The notes below the pieces were generated by a model. The model saw only the letters and a program-made list of their open reading frames with translations, did not search any database and was not told the origin of the DNA. The position numbers and the translations under genes were made by a program. A stretch of 64,000 nt of DNA from Oscillospiraceae bacterium (GTDB lineage: Bacteria > Bacillota > Clostridia > Oscillospirales > Oscillospiraceae), in assembly GCA_015067495.1 (NCBI GenBank), contig SVMI01000007.1, positions 1-64,000 of the forward strand, given 5' to 3'. Below, one piece after another: positions 32,521 to 40,871 of this stretch; the stretch's first letter is position 1; the number at the start of each line of letters is the position of its first letter.

Positions 32521-33978
32521 ATGTATATCGGCATCGATCTTGGCAGCACCAACACAAAGGCTGCTCTTTACAGCGAAAACCTGACCCTTTTGGATCAGAA
32601 GGGCTGTCCCGTGGAGTATTTCCGGGAGGACGGCTTTGTCGAATTTGATATTCTTGCGTATTACGAAAACCTGCTTGAGCAGCTAAGGGCGCTGCTGCAG
32701 GCACACCCCGAGGTAACGGTACGGCAGATCGCCTTCACCGGTCAGGCGGAATCTCTTGTCTGCCTTGATAAAAACGGCGATCCCGTGGGAAACGCCATTT
32801 CCTGGATGGACGAGCGCTCCACGCAGGAGTGCGCCATCCTCGCTTCCCAGTTTTCCGACACCGTATGCCGCCGTATCACCGGTCAGCAGGCTGTCCTTCC
32901 CACATGGCCTGCCACTAAAATTCTGTGGCTGCGCCGCAACCGTCCTGCGGATTTCGAACGCATCGACTGCTTTATGCTCCTGAAGGACTACATCGTCTAT
33001 CGCCTGACCGGCAAAAAATGTGCTGATATGTCCATTGCGACCTTCAGCTTTTACTTCGACATTTATCGCAAATGTTACTGGCAGGAAATGCTGGATGCCA
33101 TCGGCATTACCACCGATCAGCTGCCGCCCTTGGTCGAGCCCTGCACCGTTGCTGGCAATCTGACCGGGGAAGCAGCCAATGCCACGGGTCTGAATGCTGA
33201 CGTTCTCGTGAACGTCGGTACGCTGGATCACTTTGCCGGTATGATCGGCACGGGCAACACCGCCCCCGGCACCATGACCCTCTCCACCGGCACGGCGATG
33301 GTGCTTGCCACCATGGCAGCTGAGGATACCTCTCCCGACTGCGGCATCGCCATGCATTACGGCTTCACCCCTGACACCCACGTCATGCTGCCCGTGATGG
33401 AAAGCGGCGGCAACTGTCTGGAGTGGTTCCGCCGCACCTGCCTGAATAACATCGATTATGATATGCTCAATCACGAAGTTGAAAACGCTCCTGATGCACC
33501 CGAGCTGCTGTTCCTGCCTTACTTGGTCGGCACCAATGCGCCGGAATTTGACAGCGAAGCCTGCGGTGTCTTCTTCGGTCTTCGTCAGGAACACACCGCA
33601 TTCCATATGGCAAAGGCTGTGATGGAGGGTGTCAGCTTTGTGCTTCGCAAGAACTGCGACGACATCATTTCCAAGGGAACGGACATCGATTGCATCATCG
33701 CCACCGGCGGCGGCGCGAAAAGTGCCATCTGGTGTCAGATGCAGTCCGACATCACCGGGCTGCCGGTGGTCGTCCCCAAGGTATCGGAAGCCGCCTGCCT
33801 CGGTGCTGCCATGATCGCGGCACAAAATGACGGTCGCTATGCTGACCTGAGTGCCGCTGCCGCCGGCACCGTCACCATCGTGCGCCGCTATACGCCCCGC
33901 GCTTCAGAAAAAACAGAACAAACCTACCGCAAATTCTGCAAGCTGTACGACGCCATGCTGGAAATCGCAAAACTTTGA
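32521..33978 (+). CDS. FGGY-family carbohydrate kinase (xylulokinase-like)
   Basis: 485 residues. The N-terminal phosphate loop is GIDLGSTNTKAAL, FTGQAESLVCLD and NAISWMDERS are the sugar-domain segments, LSTGTAM is the second phosphate loop and ATGGGAKSAIWCQMQSDITG is the adenosine motif of FGGY kinases. It phosphorylates a sugar or ketose in the cytoplasm. CGGAGGAC precedes ATG 32521. As part of the ceramidase-NagA-NagB operon its substrate is probably the sugar released there, not necessarily xylulose. Confidence 0.88.
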   Translation: MYIGIDLGSTNTKAALYSENLTLLDQKGCPVEYFREDGFVEFDILAYYENLLEQLRALLQAHPEVTVRQIAFTGQAESLVCLDKNGDPVGNAISWMDERSTQECAILASQFSDTVCRRITGQQAVLPTWPATKILWLRRNRPADFERIDCFMLLKDYIVYRLTGKKCADMSIATFSFYFDIYRKCYWQEMLDAIGITTDQLPPLVEPCTVAGNLTGEAANATGLNADVLVNVGTLDHFAGMIGTGNTAPGTMTLSTGTAMVLATMAAEDTSPDCGIAMHYGFTPDTHVMLPVMESGGNCLEWFRRTCLNNIDYDMLNHEVENAPDAPELLFLPYLVGTNAPEFDSEACGVFFGLRQEHTAFHMAKAVMEGVSFVLRKNCDDIISKGTDIDCIIATGGGAKSAIWCQMQSDITGLPVVVPKVSEAACLGAAMIAAQNDGRYADLSAAAAGTVTIVRRYTPRASEKTEQTYRKFCKLYDAMLEIAKL

Positions 33979-33992
33979 TGGAGGTAAACATA

Positions 33993-34604
33993 ATGAAAAG
34001 CTACACACTTTATAAAGTCAACGGTGCTCCCGACTGGAGCAAGCTCCCCGTCATGCCCATCGACACACCTTACAAGGGTTCTGAACGCGTCCCCGTCACC
34101 GCACAGGCACAGCTATGCTGGGATGATGAGGGCATCCACGTCCATCTTTCCGCTGTGGAAAGCGACATTCGCTGCGAGCTTACCGGTCTGCTTGACTCTG
34201 TTTGTCATGACAGCTGTCTGGAATTTTTCTTCAGCCCCACCGAAGCGCCTACCTACTTCAATATTGAGTTTAACCCAAATTGCGCACTGTTTTTGGGCTA
34301 TGGTGAGAACGTGGACGATCTGGTGCGCCTGATCCCTCGGGATCAGCAGAAGCTGCTGCAGCCTCACGCAAACCGCACAGCCGACGGCTGGGAGATCTTC
34401 TATCATGTTCCCTTCTCCTTTGTTCAGCAGTTCTTCCCCGGTTTCAAGGCATACGAAGGTCTGCACTTCCGTGGCAACTGCTTCAAGTGCGGCGATCTCA
34501 CTCCCAATCCCCATTTCTTCTCCTGGAATCCGATCACAGGCGAGCCCTTTACCTTCCACCGTCCCGACTGCTACGGCGAGCTGATCTTAGGCGGCGAACA
34601 ATAA
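33993..34604 (+). CDS. CBM9-like beta-sandwich protein without signal peptide
   Basis: 203 residues, an almost complete carbohydrate-binding-module family 9-like domain: AQAQLCWDDEGIHVHLSAVESD, SVCHDSCLEFFFSP, TYFNIEFNPNCALFLGYG and WEIFYHVPFSFV. CBM9 modules usually belong to secreted xylanases, but here the module stands alone and lacks an export signal. TGGAGG precedes ATG 33993, 15 bases after the kinase. It may bind a sugar or glycan inside the cell, or be an enzyme of unrecognised type. Last gene of the operon. Confidence 0.75.
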   Translation: MKSYTLYKVNGAPDWSKLPVMPIDTPYKGSERVPVTAQAQLCWDDEGIHVHLSAVESDIRCELTGLLDSVCHDSCLEFFFSPTEAPTYFNIEFNPNCALFLGYGENVDDLVRLIPRDQQKLLQPHANRTADGWEIFYHVPFSFVQQFFPGFKAYEGLHFRGNCFKCGDLTPNPHFFSWNPITGEPFTFHRPDCYGELILGGEQ

Positions 34605-34609
34605 AAAAC

Positions 34610-34640
34610 AGAAACGCAGAGCTTTCAGCTCTGCGTTTCT
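34610..34640. terminator. Bidirectional terminator ending the operon
   Basis: A 14-bp stem (AGAAACGCAGAGCT / AGCTCTGCGTTTCT) with loop TTC, preceded by A and followed by T. The last codons of the converging C39 gene lie in it. Confidence 0.8.
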
Positions 34641-36634
34641 TGCATTTCTTTAACTTCCAGGGTCAGGTGCTTTTCCTTCCAGAGGGTCACGCCCGCCACC
34701 ACGCTGATCCCAAGCAGGATGATCGCAGGAATGATCCAAAGGATCGTATCCGTATCCTTCCCGGCTTCCGCCTCCGGGGTTTCGGGCGGCTGCGTCGCAG
34801 GCTCTGTTGCTTCGGTTTCTGTAGGTTCGGTCTCGCCCGTGGCTTTCTCCAACACCAGACCGCACACTGTGCAAACCTGATCCGTGGTCGCCGTGGCAGG
34901 AGTACCGGGGGTATGGTTCTCCAGCTTTGGAATCGCTTCTTCTATGACTGCCTCACAAAGGCTGCAGGTGTAGCTGATCACGCCCTCTTCCTTGCAGGTC
35001 GCTTCCCTGATCGGCACACCGTCTGCATACTGATGCTCGCAGACAATCTCAAAAAGCACTTCCTCCGAAGCCGTTTGCTTCCAATCATCCTTTTCGCTGT
35101 CCCATGCGTTTTCATTGACGGCGATCAGCTGCGCCCGATAGCTGCCAATGGGCAGCGTCCTGCTCACGCCGCTGGAAGTGTAGTGGAGCATTTCCACATC
35201 TTCCCACTCGCCCTGTCCATTCTCTTTTTGAATTTGCAGGTGATAATGCGTTGTATGGGCAACACTTTCCCATGTAAAATGCGCATTTTCCTTCTTGATG
35301 TCGATCTGCAAAACCGGTTGCTCCGGCGGATTCTGATCCCGGGCAGCTTCTACAGCGAAATACTTTTCAAGCAGTGCGGCGGTTTCAATCGCACTCTCAA
35401 GCTGACCATCGCCATTTATGTGGTAGTTGACGTATTTTGTTTCGATGATGTAGGTATATTTACCCTCTGTCAGCTTTCCGAACCGAAGCTTGCTGTCAAT
35501 GGGGCTATAAGCCAGATGATAAACCTGCCCATTGGTTTCAACCGATTGGGAAAGGACAATGTCACCGTTGACATCATGTCCGGCGCGGACATGCACCGCA
35601 ACCGCAGTCAGGCGATGACCGGCAGATGTAATTTTTCCCTTGACGGAAAAATACTCTCCCTGTGTCAAATAATCGGGACTGGAGGCATCTGCGATGGTGA
35701 TCTTTGCAGGTTCATCCCGCAGATATGCCACCTTGCTTGCAGGAACATAGCAAGCTGCCTTGCCAAGGCTCTGGAGCTTATACCAGTATTCGCCCCAGTC
35801 ATTGAGGATCAGTTCTGCTGTTGTCAACTCCGTACCTTTTTCAACGATCCGCATCATTTGAGACTCTGCGTTTTTCTCAGAGCCGCAGGGAAGCGTCATC
35901 CCATAGATCTGCTCTGTGGTCTTGACCGCACAGGCAGAGGGATAAATCTCTTTGATCAGTGCCGGTGCCGCGTTGGGATTGAACCACTGGCAAAGAGAGT
36001 CGATGCGATCATTTTTATGAGAGCCGCGCACATCGTACTGGGCGGAGGCTTCCGCGATTTTCATGGTAGTGACCGCACAGTTGTTGGGGTCAAGAATTTC
36101 ATAGGTTTCCGCATCGATTTTTCCGATCACCAATACGTAATGCCCTCTCGCTGAGTAGTTGGGCAGATGAATGACCGGCGGACTGTAGCGACCGTTTCCG
36201 TTGATGTAATTTTCCATCGCGGTTGTAAAATCGGTAACCGGCAGCTTGCTGATGGTTGCGTCGCCCCAATCCTGAAAAAAGGTGTGACCTCCACCGTAAT
36301 CCAAAATATCCTCCGGCGTTTTGTCAACACCCACGTAAGAGAGTGCCATAGAGATGCAAGCGGTGCCGCATTCCGAACCCGGTCCGTAATAGAGACCGGG
36401 GATGCGTTTCCACTCCCAATCCCCCCAATACTCATAGCAATACAGCGAGCCGCTTGTAATTTGACTGATATAGCGGATCGTGCCGCTGTGAACGTCAGAG
36501 GTATAGTCGTACGCGATCTGGGCATACGGAGGATTGGTGCTGTCTGTTGTTCCCTGCGTGGCTGATGCCGTCAGCGGCAGAAGGGCGCAAAGCGCCGCTG
36601 CTGCAAGCAGGATGCACAATATTTTTCGAAACAT
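34625..36634 (-). CDS. Secreted C39-like cysteine peptidase, C-terminally membrane-anchored
   Basis: 669 residues: a signal peptide to about residue 25, then a C39_2-like papain-fold domain with Cys in GSECGTACISMALSY, His in ARGHYVLVIG and Asp in ILDPNNC. Middle beta-rich and fibronectin-like segments follow (about 310-530). A C-x-x-C module (CEHQYADG, SYTCSLCE, VCTVCG), a Glu/Pro/Thr-rich linker and one membrane helix (TILWIIPAIILLGISVVAGV) before a basic tail complete it. It is displayed on the cell surface and probably cuts peptides or wall proteins. Its promoter faces away from the Gfo/Idh operon. Confidence 0.82.
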   Translation of the reverse strand: MFRKILCILLAAAALCALLPLTASATQGTTDSTNPPYAQIAYDYTSDVHSGTIRYISQITSGSLYCYEYWGDWEWKRIPGLYYGPGSECGTACISMALSYVGVDKTPEDILDYGGGHTFFQDWGDATISKLPVTDFTTAMENYINGNGRYSPPVIHLPNYSARGHYVLVIGKIDAETYEILDPNNCAVTTMKIAEASAQYDVRGSHKNDRIDSLCQWFNPNAAPALIKEIYPSACAVKTTEQIYGMTLPCGSEKNAESQMMRIVEKGTELTTAELILNDWGEYWYKLQSLGKAACYVPASKVAYLRDEPAKITIADASSPDYLTQGEYFSVKGKITSAGHRLTAVAVHVRAGHDVNGDIVLSQSVETNGQVYHLAYSPIDSKLRFGKLTEGKYTYIIETKYVNYHINGDGQLESAIETAALLEKYFAVEAARDQNPPEQPVLQIDIKKENAHFTWESVAHTTHYHLQIQKENGQGEWEDVEMLHYTSSGVSRTLPIGSYRAQLIAVNENAWDSEKDDWKQTASEEVLFEIVCEHQYADGVPIREATCKEEGVISYTCSLCEAVIEEAIPKLENHTPGTPATATTDQVCTVCGLVLEKATGETEPTETEATEPATQPPETPEAEAGKDTDTILWIIPAIILLGISVVAGVTLWKEKHLTLEVKEMQETQS

Positions 36635-36696
36635 GTTGCTGTTCCCTTCTTGCGGTCAGCACAAAAGCTGACCGTTTATTCGCCAAATCCTTTCCA

Positions 36697-36705
36697 ATTA
36701 TACCA
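36697..36705 (-). promoter_or_regulatory. Extended -10 promoter of the C39 gene
   Basis: On the minus strand TGG followed by TATAAT. A TAGCAA 16 bases upstream is a weak -35. It lies in the 282-base gap shared with the divergent Gfo/Idh operon. Confidence 0.5.
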
Positions 36706-36801
36706 TATTTTTACAAAATTGCTACTATAAAATCGTTTTTTCTTGTTTCTCCCTCATTTATCCCGGTGTTTGCCGCGCAAATTTCTCCAATCATTTGTAG
36801 A

Positions 36802-36846
36802 ATTGTTCAACAATCCTCTTGATTTTTTTGTTTTTCAATGTATAAT
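36802..36846 (+). promoter_or_regulatory. Promoter of the Gfo/Idh operon with upstream palindrome
   Basis: TTGATT (36819), a 16-bp spacer, TATAAT (36841). A palindrome ATTGTTCAACAAT (36802-36814) lies just before the -35 and may be an operator. Confidence 0.65.
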
Positions 36847-36916
36847 GAAGTTGTCCCTGCGTTGCAGACGACAATCTTTTGTATATTTTCTGAAGGAAAG
36901 AAAGGCGGAATTACCC

Positions 36917-38155
36917 ATGAAAAAGTATGTTTTCGCTGGTGCAAGCCAGCGTGCCCTCAAGATGTTCTGCAAGCCCATGCTTGCTGACTACCCCGATATT
37001 CTCAAGGTCTGCGGTGTCTACGACATCAACTACGGCCGCGCAAAGACCTTCGCAGCAGAAGCCGGAGCAAGCTTCGCTGCTTACGAGGATTTCGACGTGA
37101 TGCTGGCAACCGAAAAGCCCGATTTCGTCATCGTCACCACCGTTGACGTCTATCACGCAGAGTACATCATCCGTTCTCTGGAAGCCGGCTGCGATGTCAT
37201 CACCGAAAAGCCCATGACCACCCGCGACGATCTGTGCCGTAACATTCTCGAGGCTGAGAAGCGCACCGGTCACAAGGTCATCGTCACCTTCAACTATCGC
37301 TACGCTCCCTTTATGACCAAGGTCAAGGAGCTGATCGTCTCCGGCGCCATTGGCGACGTTTACAGCGTTCACTTTGAGTGGCTGCTGACCCGCAACATGG
37401 CTCTGGAAGGTCACGGTGCCAGCTATTTCCGCCGTTGGAATGCCCGTATGGAAAAGTCCAGCGGTCTGCTGGTACATAAGAGTACCCACCACTTCGATCT
37501 GGTCAACTGGTGGCTGGGTCAGCGTCCTGAGAAGGTCTCCGCTTTTGCGAAGCTGAACCTCTACGGTGCCAAGAACTCTCCCTACGCAGATGTTCCCGCC
37601 CCCGGTCTGCGCTGCGCCAACTGCCCCCATGCCAAGGAGTGTCAGTTCTTCTACAAGCCCGACGAATTTGAGGAGCGTTTCTATATCGCCAACGAATCCT
37701 ATGACGGCTACATGAAGGACAACTGCGTCTACGCTGCCGACATCGACATCTACGACACCATGGCTGTCAACGTCCAGTACAACAAGGGTGCTATGCTGAC
37801 CTACTCCCTGAACGCAACTGCTATGTACGAAGGCTGGCACTGCGTCATCAACGGCTCCAAGGGTCGTCTGGAGATCCACAACTATGAGCAGGGCATCGAC
37901 AAGAAGCCTGAAAACCACATCCGTCTTTACGACCTGAACAACAACGTCACCGATTTTGCCATTGGCAGAGCCGGCGGCGGTCACGGCGGCGGCGACGTCC
38001 GTCTGCGCAACATGCTGTTCCTAGACAACATTCCCGATCCGCTGGGTCATGCAGCCGGCACTGCTGACGGCGCATACTCCATTCTGGTGGGTGTGGCTGC
38101 CAACAAGTCCATCAAATCCGGCGAGATCGTCTGCATCGAAGACCTGCTGAAATAA
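36917..38155 (+). CDS. Gfo/Idh/MocA-family oxidoreductase
   Basis: 412 residues. An N-terminal NAD(P) Rossmann fold is followed by the conserved EKP of VITEKPMTTRDD, whose Lys is catalytic, and HKSTHHFDLVNWWLG carries the second His/Asp site. A cluster LRCANCPHAKECQFF with four Cys in the C-terminal half is unusual for the family and may bind zinc. It oxidises a sugar or cyclitol at one hydroxyl. It starts behind AAAGGCGG and leads a three-gene operon with an Ldh2-type dehydrogenase and an HpaI-type aldolase. Confidence 0.88.
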   Translation: MKKYVFAGASQRALKMFCKPMLADYPDILKVCGVYDINYGRAKTFAAEAGASFAAYEDFDVMLATEKPDFVIVTTVDVYHAEYIIRSLEAGCDVITEKPMTTRDDLCRNILEAEKRTGHKVIVTFNYRYAPFMTKVKELIVSGAIGDVYSVHFEWLLTRNMALEGHGASYFRRWNARMEKSSGLLVHKSTHHFDLVNWWLGQRPEKVSAFAKLNLYGAKNSPYADVPAPGLRCANCPHAKECQFFYKPDEFEERFYIANESYDGYMKDNCVYAADIDIYDTMAVNVQYNKGAMLTYSLNATAMYEGWHCVINGSKGRLEIHNYEQGIDKKPENHIRLYDLNNNVTDFAIGRAGGGHGGGDVRLRNMLFLDNIPDPLGHAAGTADGAYSILVGVAANKSIKSGEIVCIEDLLK

Positions 38156-38165
38156 GGGGTCAGCT

Positions 38166-39212
38166 ATGGCAGATATGATCACCATCACGCGCAAAGAGCT
38201 GGAAGACAAGCTCTTTCGCATTTTCGATCCACTGCATGTCAGCCGTGACGACAGCAAACTGATCGCTGACACACTGATTCAGGCAGAGCAGTGGGGTGTC
38301 ACATCCCACGGCGTGCTGCGTGTGGAGCATTACGTCCGCTGCCTGCAATCCGGCGGCATTCTGCCGGAAGCGGCTTTCACCGTAGAGCAGCAGTGCGGCA
38401 GCTGGGTGCGCGCCAGCGCAAACGGCGGTCTGGGTATTCCCGCCAGCTGCAAGGCGACGGATCTCGTCATTGACCTTGCCAAGGAGCATGGCATCGGTGT
38501 CGTCAACCTGAAGGAAAGCCACCACAATGGTGCTGAAGGTGTCTATGCCAACAAGATCGCACAAGCTGGCATGATCGGCATGGTCATGAGCACCGGCAAT
38601 CCCATCATGGCGATCACCGGCAGCTGCGAAGCCACCATCGGCAACAATCCCTTTGCCTATGCTGTTCCCGCCGGCAAGTACAACACGCTGATGATGGACG
38701 TTGCCATGAGTGCCGTTGCCGATGGCAAGGTGCAGGTGGCAAAGGCAACCGGCAAGCTCCTTGATCCCGGCTGTATTCTCGACAAGGACGGCAAGCCCAG
38801 CGTCATGCCAGACGATTACCTCAGCGGCGGCGTTCTGCTGCCCTTCGGCGCGCATAAGGGCTACGGGCTTTCCGTTATGGTCGAGTGCATGGCAGGTATC
38901 CTGTCCGGCGCTGCCCTGACCCACGACATCAACTCTTGGAACAAGACGCCCGGTCACTGCGGCAACACCGGTCATATTTTCATCGCCATGGACATCTCCA
39001 AGATGATGGCGGTCGCTGACTACGAAAAGTCTGTCGAGACCATGATCGAGCAGTTCAAGTCTGCCAAGAAGGCAGAAGGCGTGCAGGAGATCTTCTACCC
39101 CGGTGAGCTGGAGCATCGCCGTGCGGCGCAGGTAGGCGAAAACGTAAACCTGCTGCCCTCCACATGGGAAAAGCTTGAGCTGGCTGCCCAGTATGTGGGC
39201 ATCACGCTGTAA
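38166..39212 (+). CDS. Malate/L-lactate dehydrogenase-type (Ldh2) oxidoreductase
   Basis: 348 residues of the Ldh_2 (YbiC/YlbC/AllD) family, whose fold is not the classical Rossmann fold. Signature parts are WGVTSHGVLRVEHYVR, the catalytic His in ESHHNGAEGVYA, the nucleotide segment GNNPFAYAVPAG and GAHKGYGLSVMVE. Members oxidise 2-hydroxy acids such as ureidoglycolate, 2,3-diketo-L-gulonate or sugar acids with NAD(P). Between a Gfo/Idh gene and an aldolase gene it probably acts on a sugar-acid intermediate. Confidence 0.87.
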   Translation: MADMITITRKELEDKLFRIFDPLHVSRDDSKLIADTLIQAEQWGVTSHGVLRVEHYVRCLQSGGILPEAAFTVEQQCGSWVRASANGGLGIPASCKATDLVIDLAKEHGIGVVNLKESHHNGAEGVYANKIAQAGMIGMVMSTGNPIMAITGSCEATIGNNPFAYAVPAGKYNTLMMDVAMSAVADGKVQVAKATGKLLDPGCILDKDGKPSVMPDDYLSGGVLLPFGAHKGYGLSVMVECMAGILSGAALTHDINSWNKTPGHCGNTGHIFIAMDISKMMAVADYEKSVETMIEQFKSAKKAEGVQEIFYPGELEHRRAAQVGENVNLLPSTWEKLELAAQYVGITL

Positions 39213-39223
39213 GGAGAATGAAC

Positions 39224-39997
39224 ATGAGCAAACTGATCGCATTAAAAGAAAAGCTGGCAGCACGCCAGCCGGTGCTGTCGAGCACCATTGTCAACCTCTC
39301 CTGGACGGGCATCATCCAGAAGGCATCCGCCTTCCCCTTTGACATGATGATGTTCGATCTTGAACACGGTACCCTTTCCATCGAATCCGTGGAGGAAATG
39401 CTGCGGATGTGCCGTCTGTGTGACCTGCCGTCCATCGTGCGGGTGCCTGATTGTGTGCCGCATCTGATCTCTAAGACTCTCGACATGGGTGCCGATGGCG
39501 TTCTGATCCCCAGAGTGGAGCGCTTGGAGCAGGTGGAAACCGCCATCCGCTGCGCACGTTACTATCCCCGTGGCCGCAAGGGCTGCGGCGGCTTCTCCAA
39601 CCTCCGCGCCGAGGATCAGGGCAGTGTCGAAGTTTACAACGACAACCGTCTGATCTTCATCCAGATGGAGTCCAATGAAGGTCTTGCCATTCTGCCGGAA
39701 ATTCTTGAAAAGTACGGCAAGGAGCTGGCAGGTGTCCTGATCGGACCTTACGACACCTCCATCATGATCGGCACACCGCTGGATATTCTCAGCGATGTGA
39801 TGACCGACTACATCCGCAAGGTCTTTGACATCTGCAATGCCTACGGCATTTCCTGCGGCAGCTTTGTGGACGGTCCTGAGTTGATTGCCCGCTACCGGGA
39901 TCTGGGCGGCAACGTCTACTGGACCGGCACAGACATTGGTATGCTCTGCATGGGCTTCAAAGCCACCTGCGATGCCTTCCAGACCGAAACCAAATAA
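39224..39997 (+). CDS. HpcH/HpaI-type class II aldolase
   Basis: 257 residues. The family pattern is complete: MMMFDLEHGTLSIESVEEML (catalytic His), VRVPDCVP (Arg), IPRVERLEQVETAI, the metal Glu in IFIQMESNEGL and the metal Asp in GVLIGPYDTSIMIG. It cleaves 2-keto-3-deoxy sugar acids to pyruvate plus an aldehyde, close to the RhmA/YfaU group. AAGGAG lies seven bases before ATG 39224. It completes an oxidative non-phosphorylating route with the two upstream dehydrogenases. Confidence 0.88.
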   Translation: MSKLIALKEKLAARQPVLSSTIVNLSWTGIIQKASAFPFDMMMFDLEHGTLSIESVEEMLRMCRLCDLPSIVRVPDCVPHLISKTLDMGADGVLIPRVERLEQVETAIRCARYYPRGRKGCGGFSNLRAEDQGSVEVYNDNRLIFIQMESNEGLAILPEILEKYGKELAGVLIGPYDTSIMIGTPLDILSDVMTDYIRKVFDICNAYGISCGSFVDGPELIARYRDLGGNVYWTGTDIGMLCMGFKATCDAFQTETK

Positions 39998-40004
39998 CAT
40001 TTCC

Positions 40005-40026
40005 AGCCCCCTCAGCAGAGGGGGCT
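40005..40026 (+). terminator. Terminator of the Gfo/Idh operon
   Basis: AGCCCCCTC / GAGGGGGCT with loop AGCA, followed by TTGTT. Confidence 0.75.
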
Positions 40027-40046
40027 TTGTTATGCATAGAAAAATA

Positions 40047-40075
40047 TTGCATTTTTCCCCTTCGCGTAGTATATT
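40047..40075 (+). promoter_or_regulatory. Promoter of the cyclic-di-AMP receptor gene
   Basis: TTGCAT, a 17-bp spacer, TATATT, 35 bases before the ATG. Confidence 0.7.
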
Positions 40076-40110
40076 ATGGGTAGAAGTAATCACGAAACGA
40101 GGTGCACACT

Positions 40111-40437
40111 ATGAAACTGATCCTTGCAATCGTAAACAATGACGACAGTGCCTTGGCGGCTTCTGCTTTGACGGAAGAGGGCTTCTCTGTCACCAAGCTC
40201 GCCACCTCCGGCGGCTTCCTGCAGGTGGGCAACACTACCTTCCTGATCGGTACAGACGATGACCGCACGCAGCAGGCAATCGACATTCTGAAAACCCATT
40301 GTACCACACGTAAGCAGGTACGCAACGCCATGCCGTCCCTCGGTTTTGGTCTGCACCACATGAACATGCCGGAGGTCGTCACCGTAGGTGGCGCGACCAT
40401 TTTCGTGCTGGACGTGGACCACATGGAAAAGATCTGA
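40111..40437 (+). CDS. Cyclic-di-AMP receptor (DarA/PstA family)
   Basis: 108 residues, the usual length of this PII-like family. Characteristic parts are MKLILAIVNNDDS, ATSGGFLQVGNTTFLIG and VTVGGATIFVLDVD; in known structures the loops around SGGFL and the C-terminal strand bind cyclic-di-AMP. It is a trimeric cytoplasmic signal sensor whose output is unknown in most species. Monocistronic: its own promoter at 40047 and a strong terminator at 40449. Confidence 0.92.
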   Translation: MKLILAIVNNDDSALAASALTEEGFSVTKLATSGGFLQVGNTTFLIGTDDDRTQQAIDILKTHCTTRKQVRNAMPSLGFGLHHMNMPEVVTVGGATIFVLDVDHMEKI

Positions 40438-40448
40438 AATACATACAA

Positions 40449-40487
40449 AAGTGGCGCAGCCGGTCGGCTGCGCCACTTGCTTTTTTT
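40449..40487. terminator. Terminator between converging genes
   Basis: A 13-bp stem (AAGTGGCGCAGCC / GGCTGCGCCACTT) with loop GGTC and seven T on the plus strand. Confidence 0.85.
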
Positions 40488-40491
40488 ATTC

Positions 40492-40857
40492 TTAGAAGGA
40501 GAATGCTTCTACGCTGTAGTAAGCCATATTGGTCTGACGGACATCCAGTCTGCCGAAGCAGGCACAGATAGGCACATCGCTCTTGACCCACAGGGTGTAC
40601 TGAACAGCTTCGCCCAGCATCAGACCCTTTTCGCCAATGGGCTTGTCCAGACGGACACACATGGTTCTCATGCCGTCCAGCTCATAGAAGATGCCGCCGA
40701 TGGGATCCTTGTCCTCGAACACGAAGACCAGCTCGATCTTTGCCTTGGCGTCGTTGAGGTTGGTGAGCATTAGGGCCTCGTGACCCTCAAAATCGGGGTT
40801 GTCGCCCTGAGGGGGCAGGTAACCGTCACAAAATACCCAGTTATTCTTACCGATCAT
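40492..40857 (-). CDS. ASRT-family (sensory-rhodopsin-transducer-like) protein
   Basis: 121 residues, a single beta-sandwich of the ASRT/DUF1362-like family: KNNWVFCDGYLPPQG, GHEALMLTNLNDAKAKIELVFVFED and MRTMCVRLDKPIGEKG. The Anabaena member pairs with a sensory rhodopsin, but most homologs occur in bacteria without rhodopsin, next to sugar or peptidase genes, and may bind small molecules or DNA. Here it follows the M24-like gene by 14 bases and is cotranscribed with it. Confidence 0.85.
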   Translation of the reverse strand: MIGKNNWVFCDGYLPPQGDNPDFEGHEALMLTNLNDAKAKIELVFVFEDKDPIGGIFYELDGMRTMCVRLDKPIGEKGLMLGEAVQYTLWVKSDVPICACFGRLDVRQTNMAYYSVEAFSF

Positions 40858-40871
40858 AGTGTGTTTCCTCC

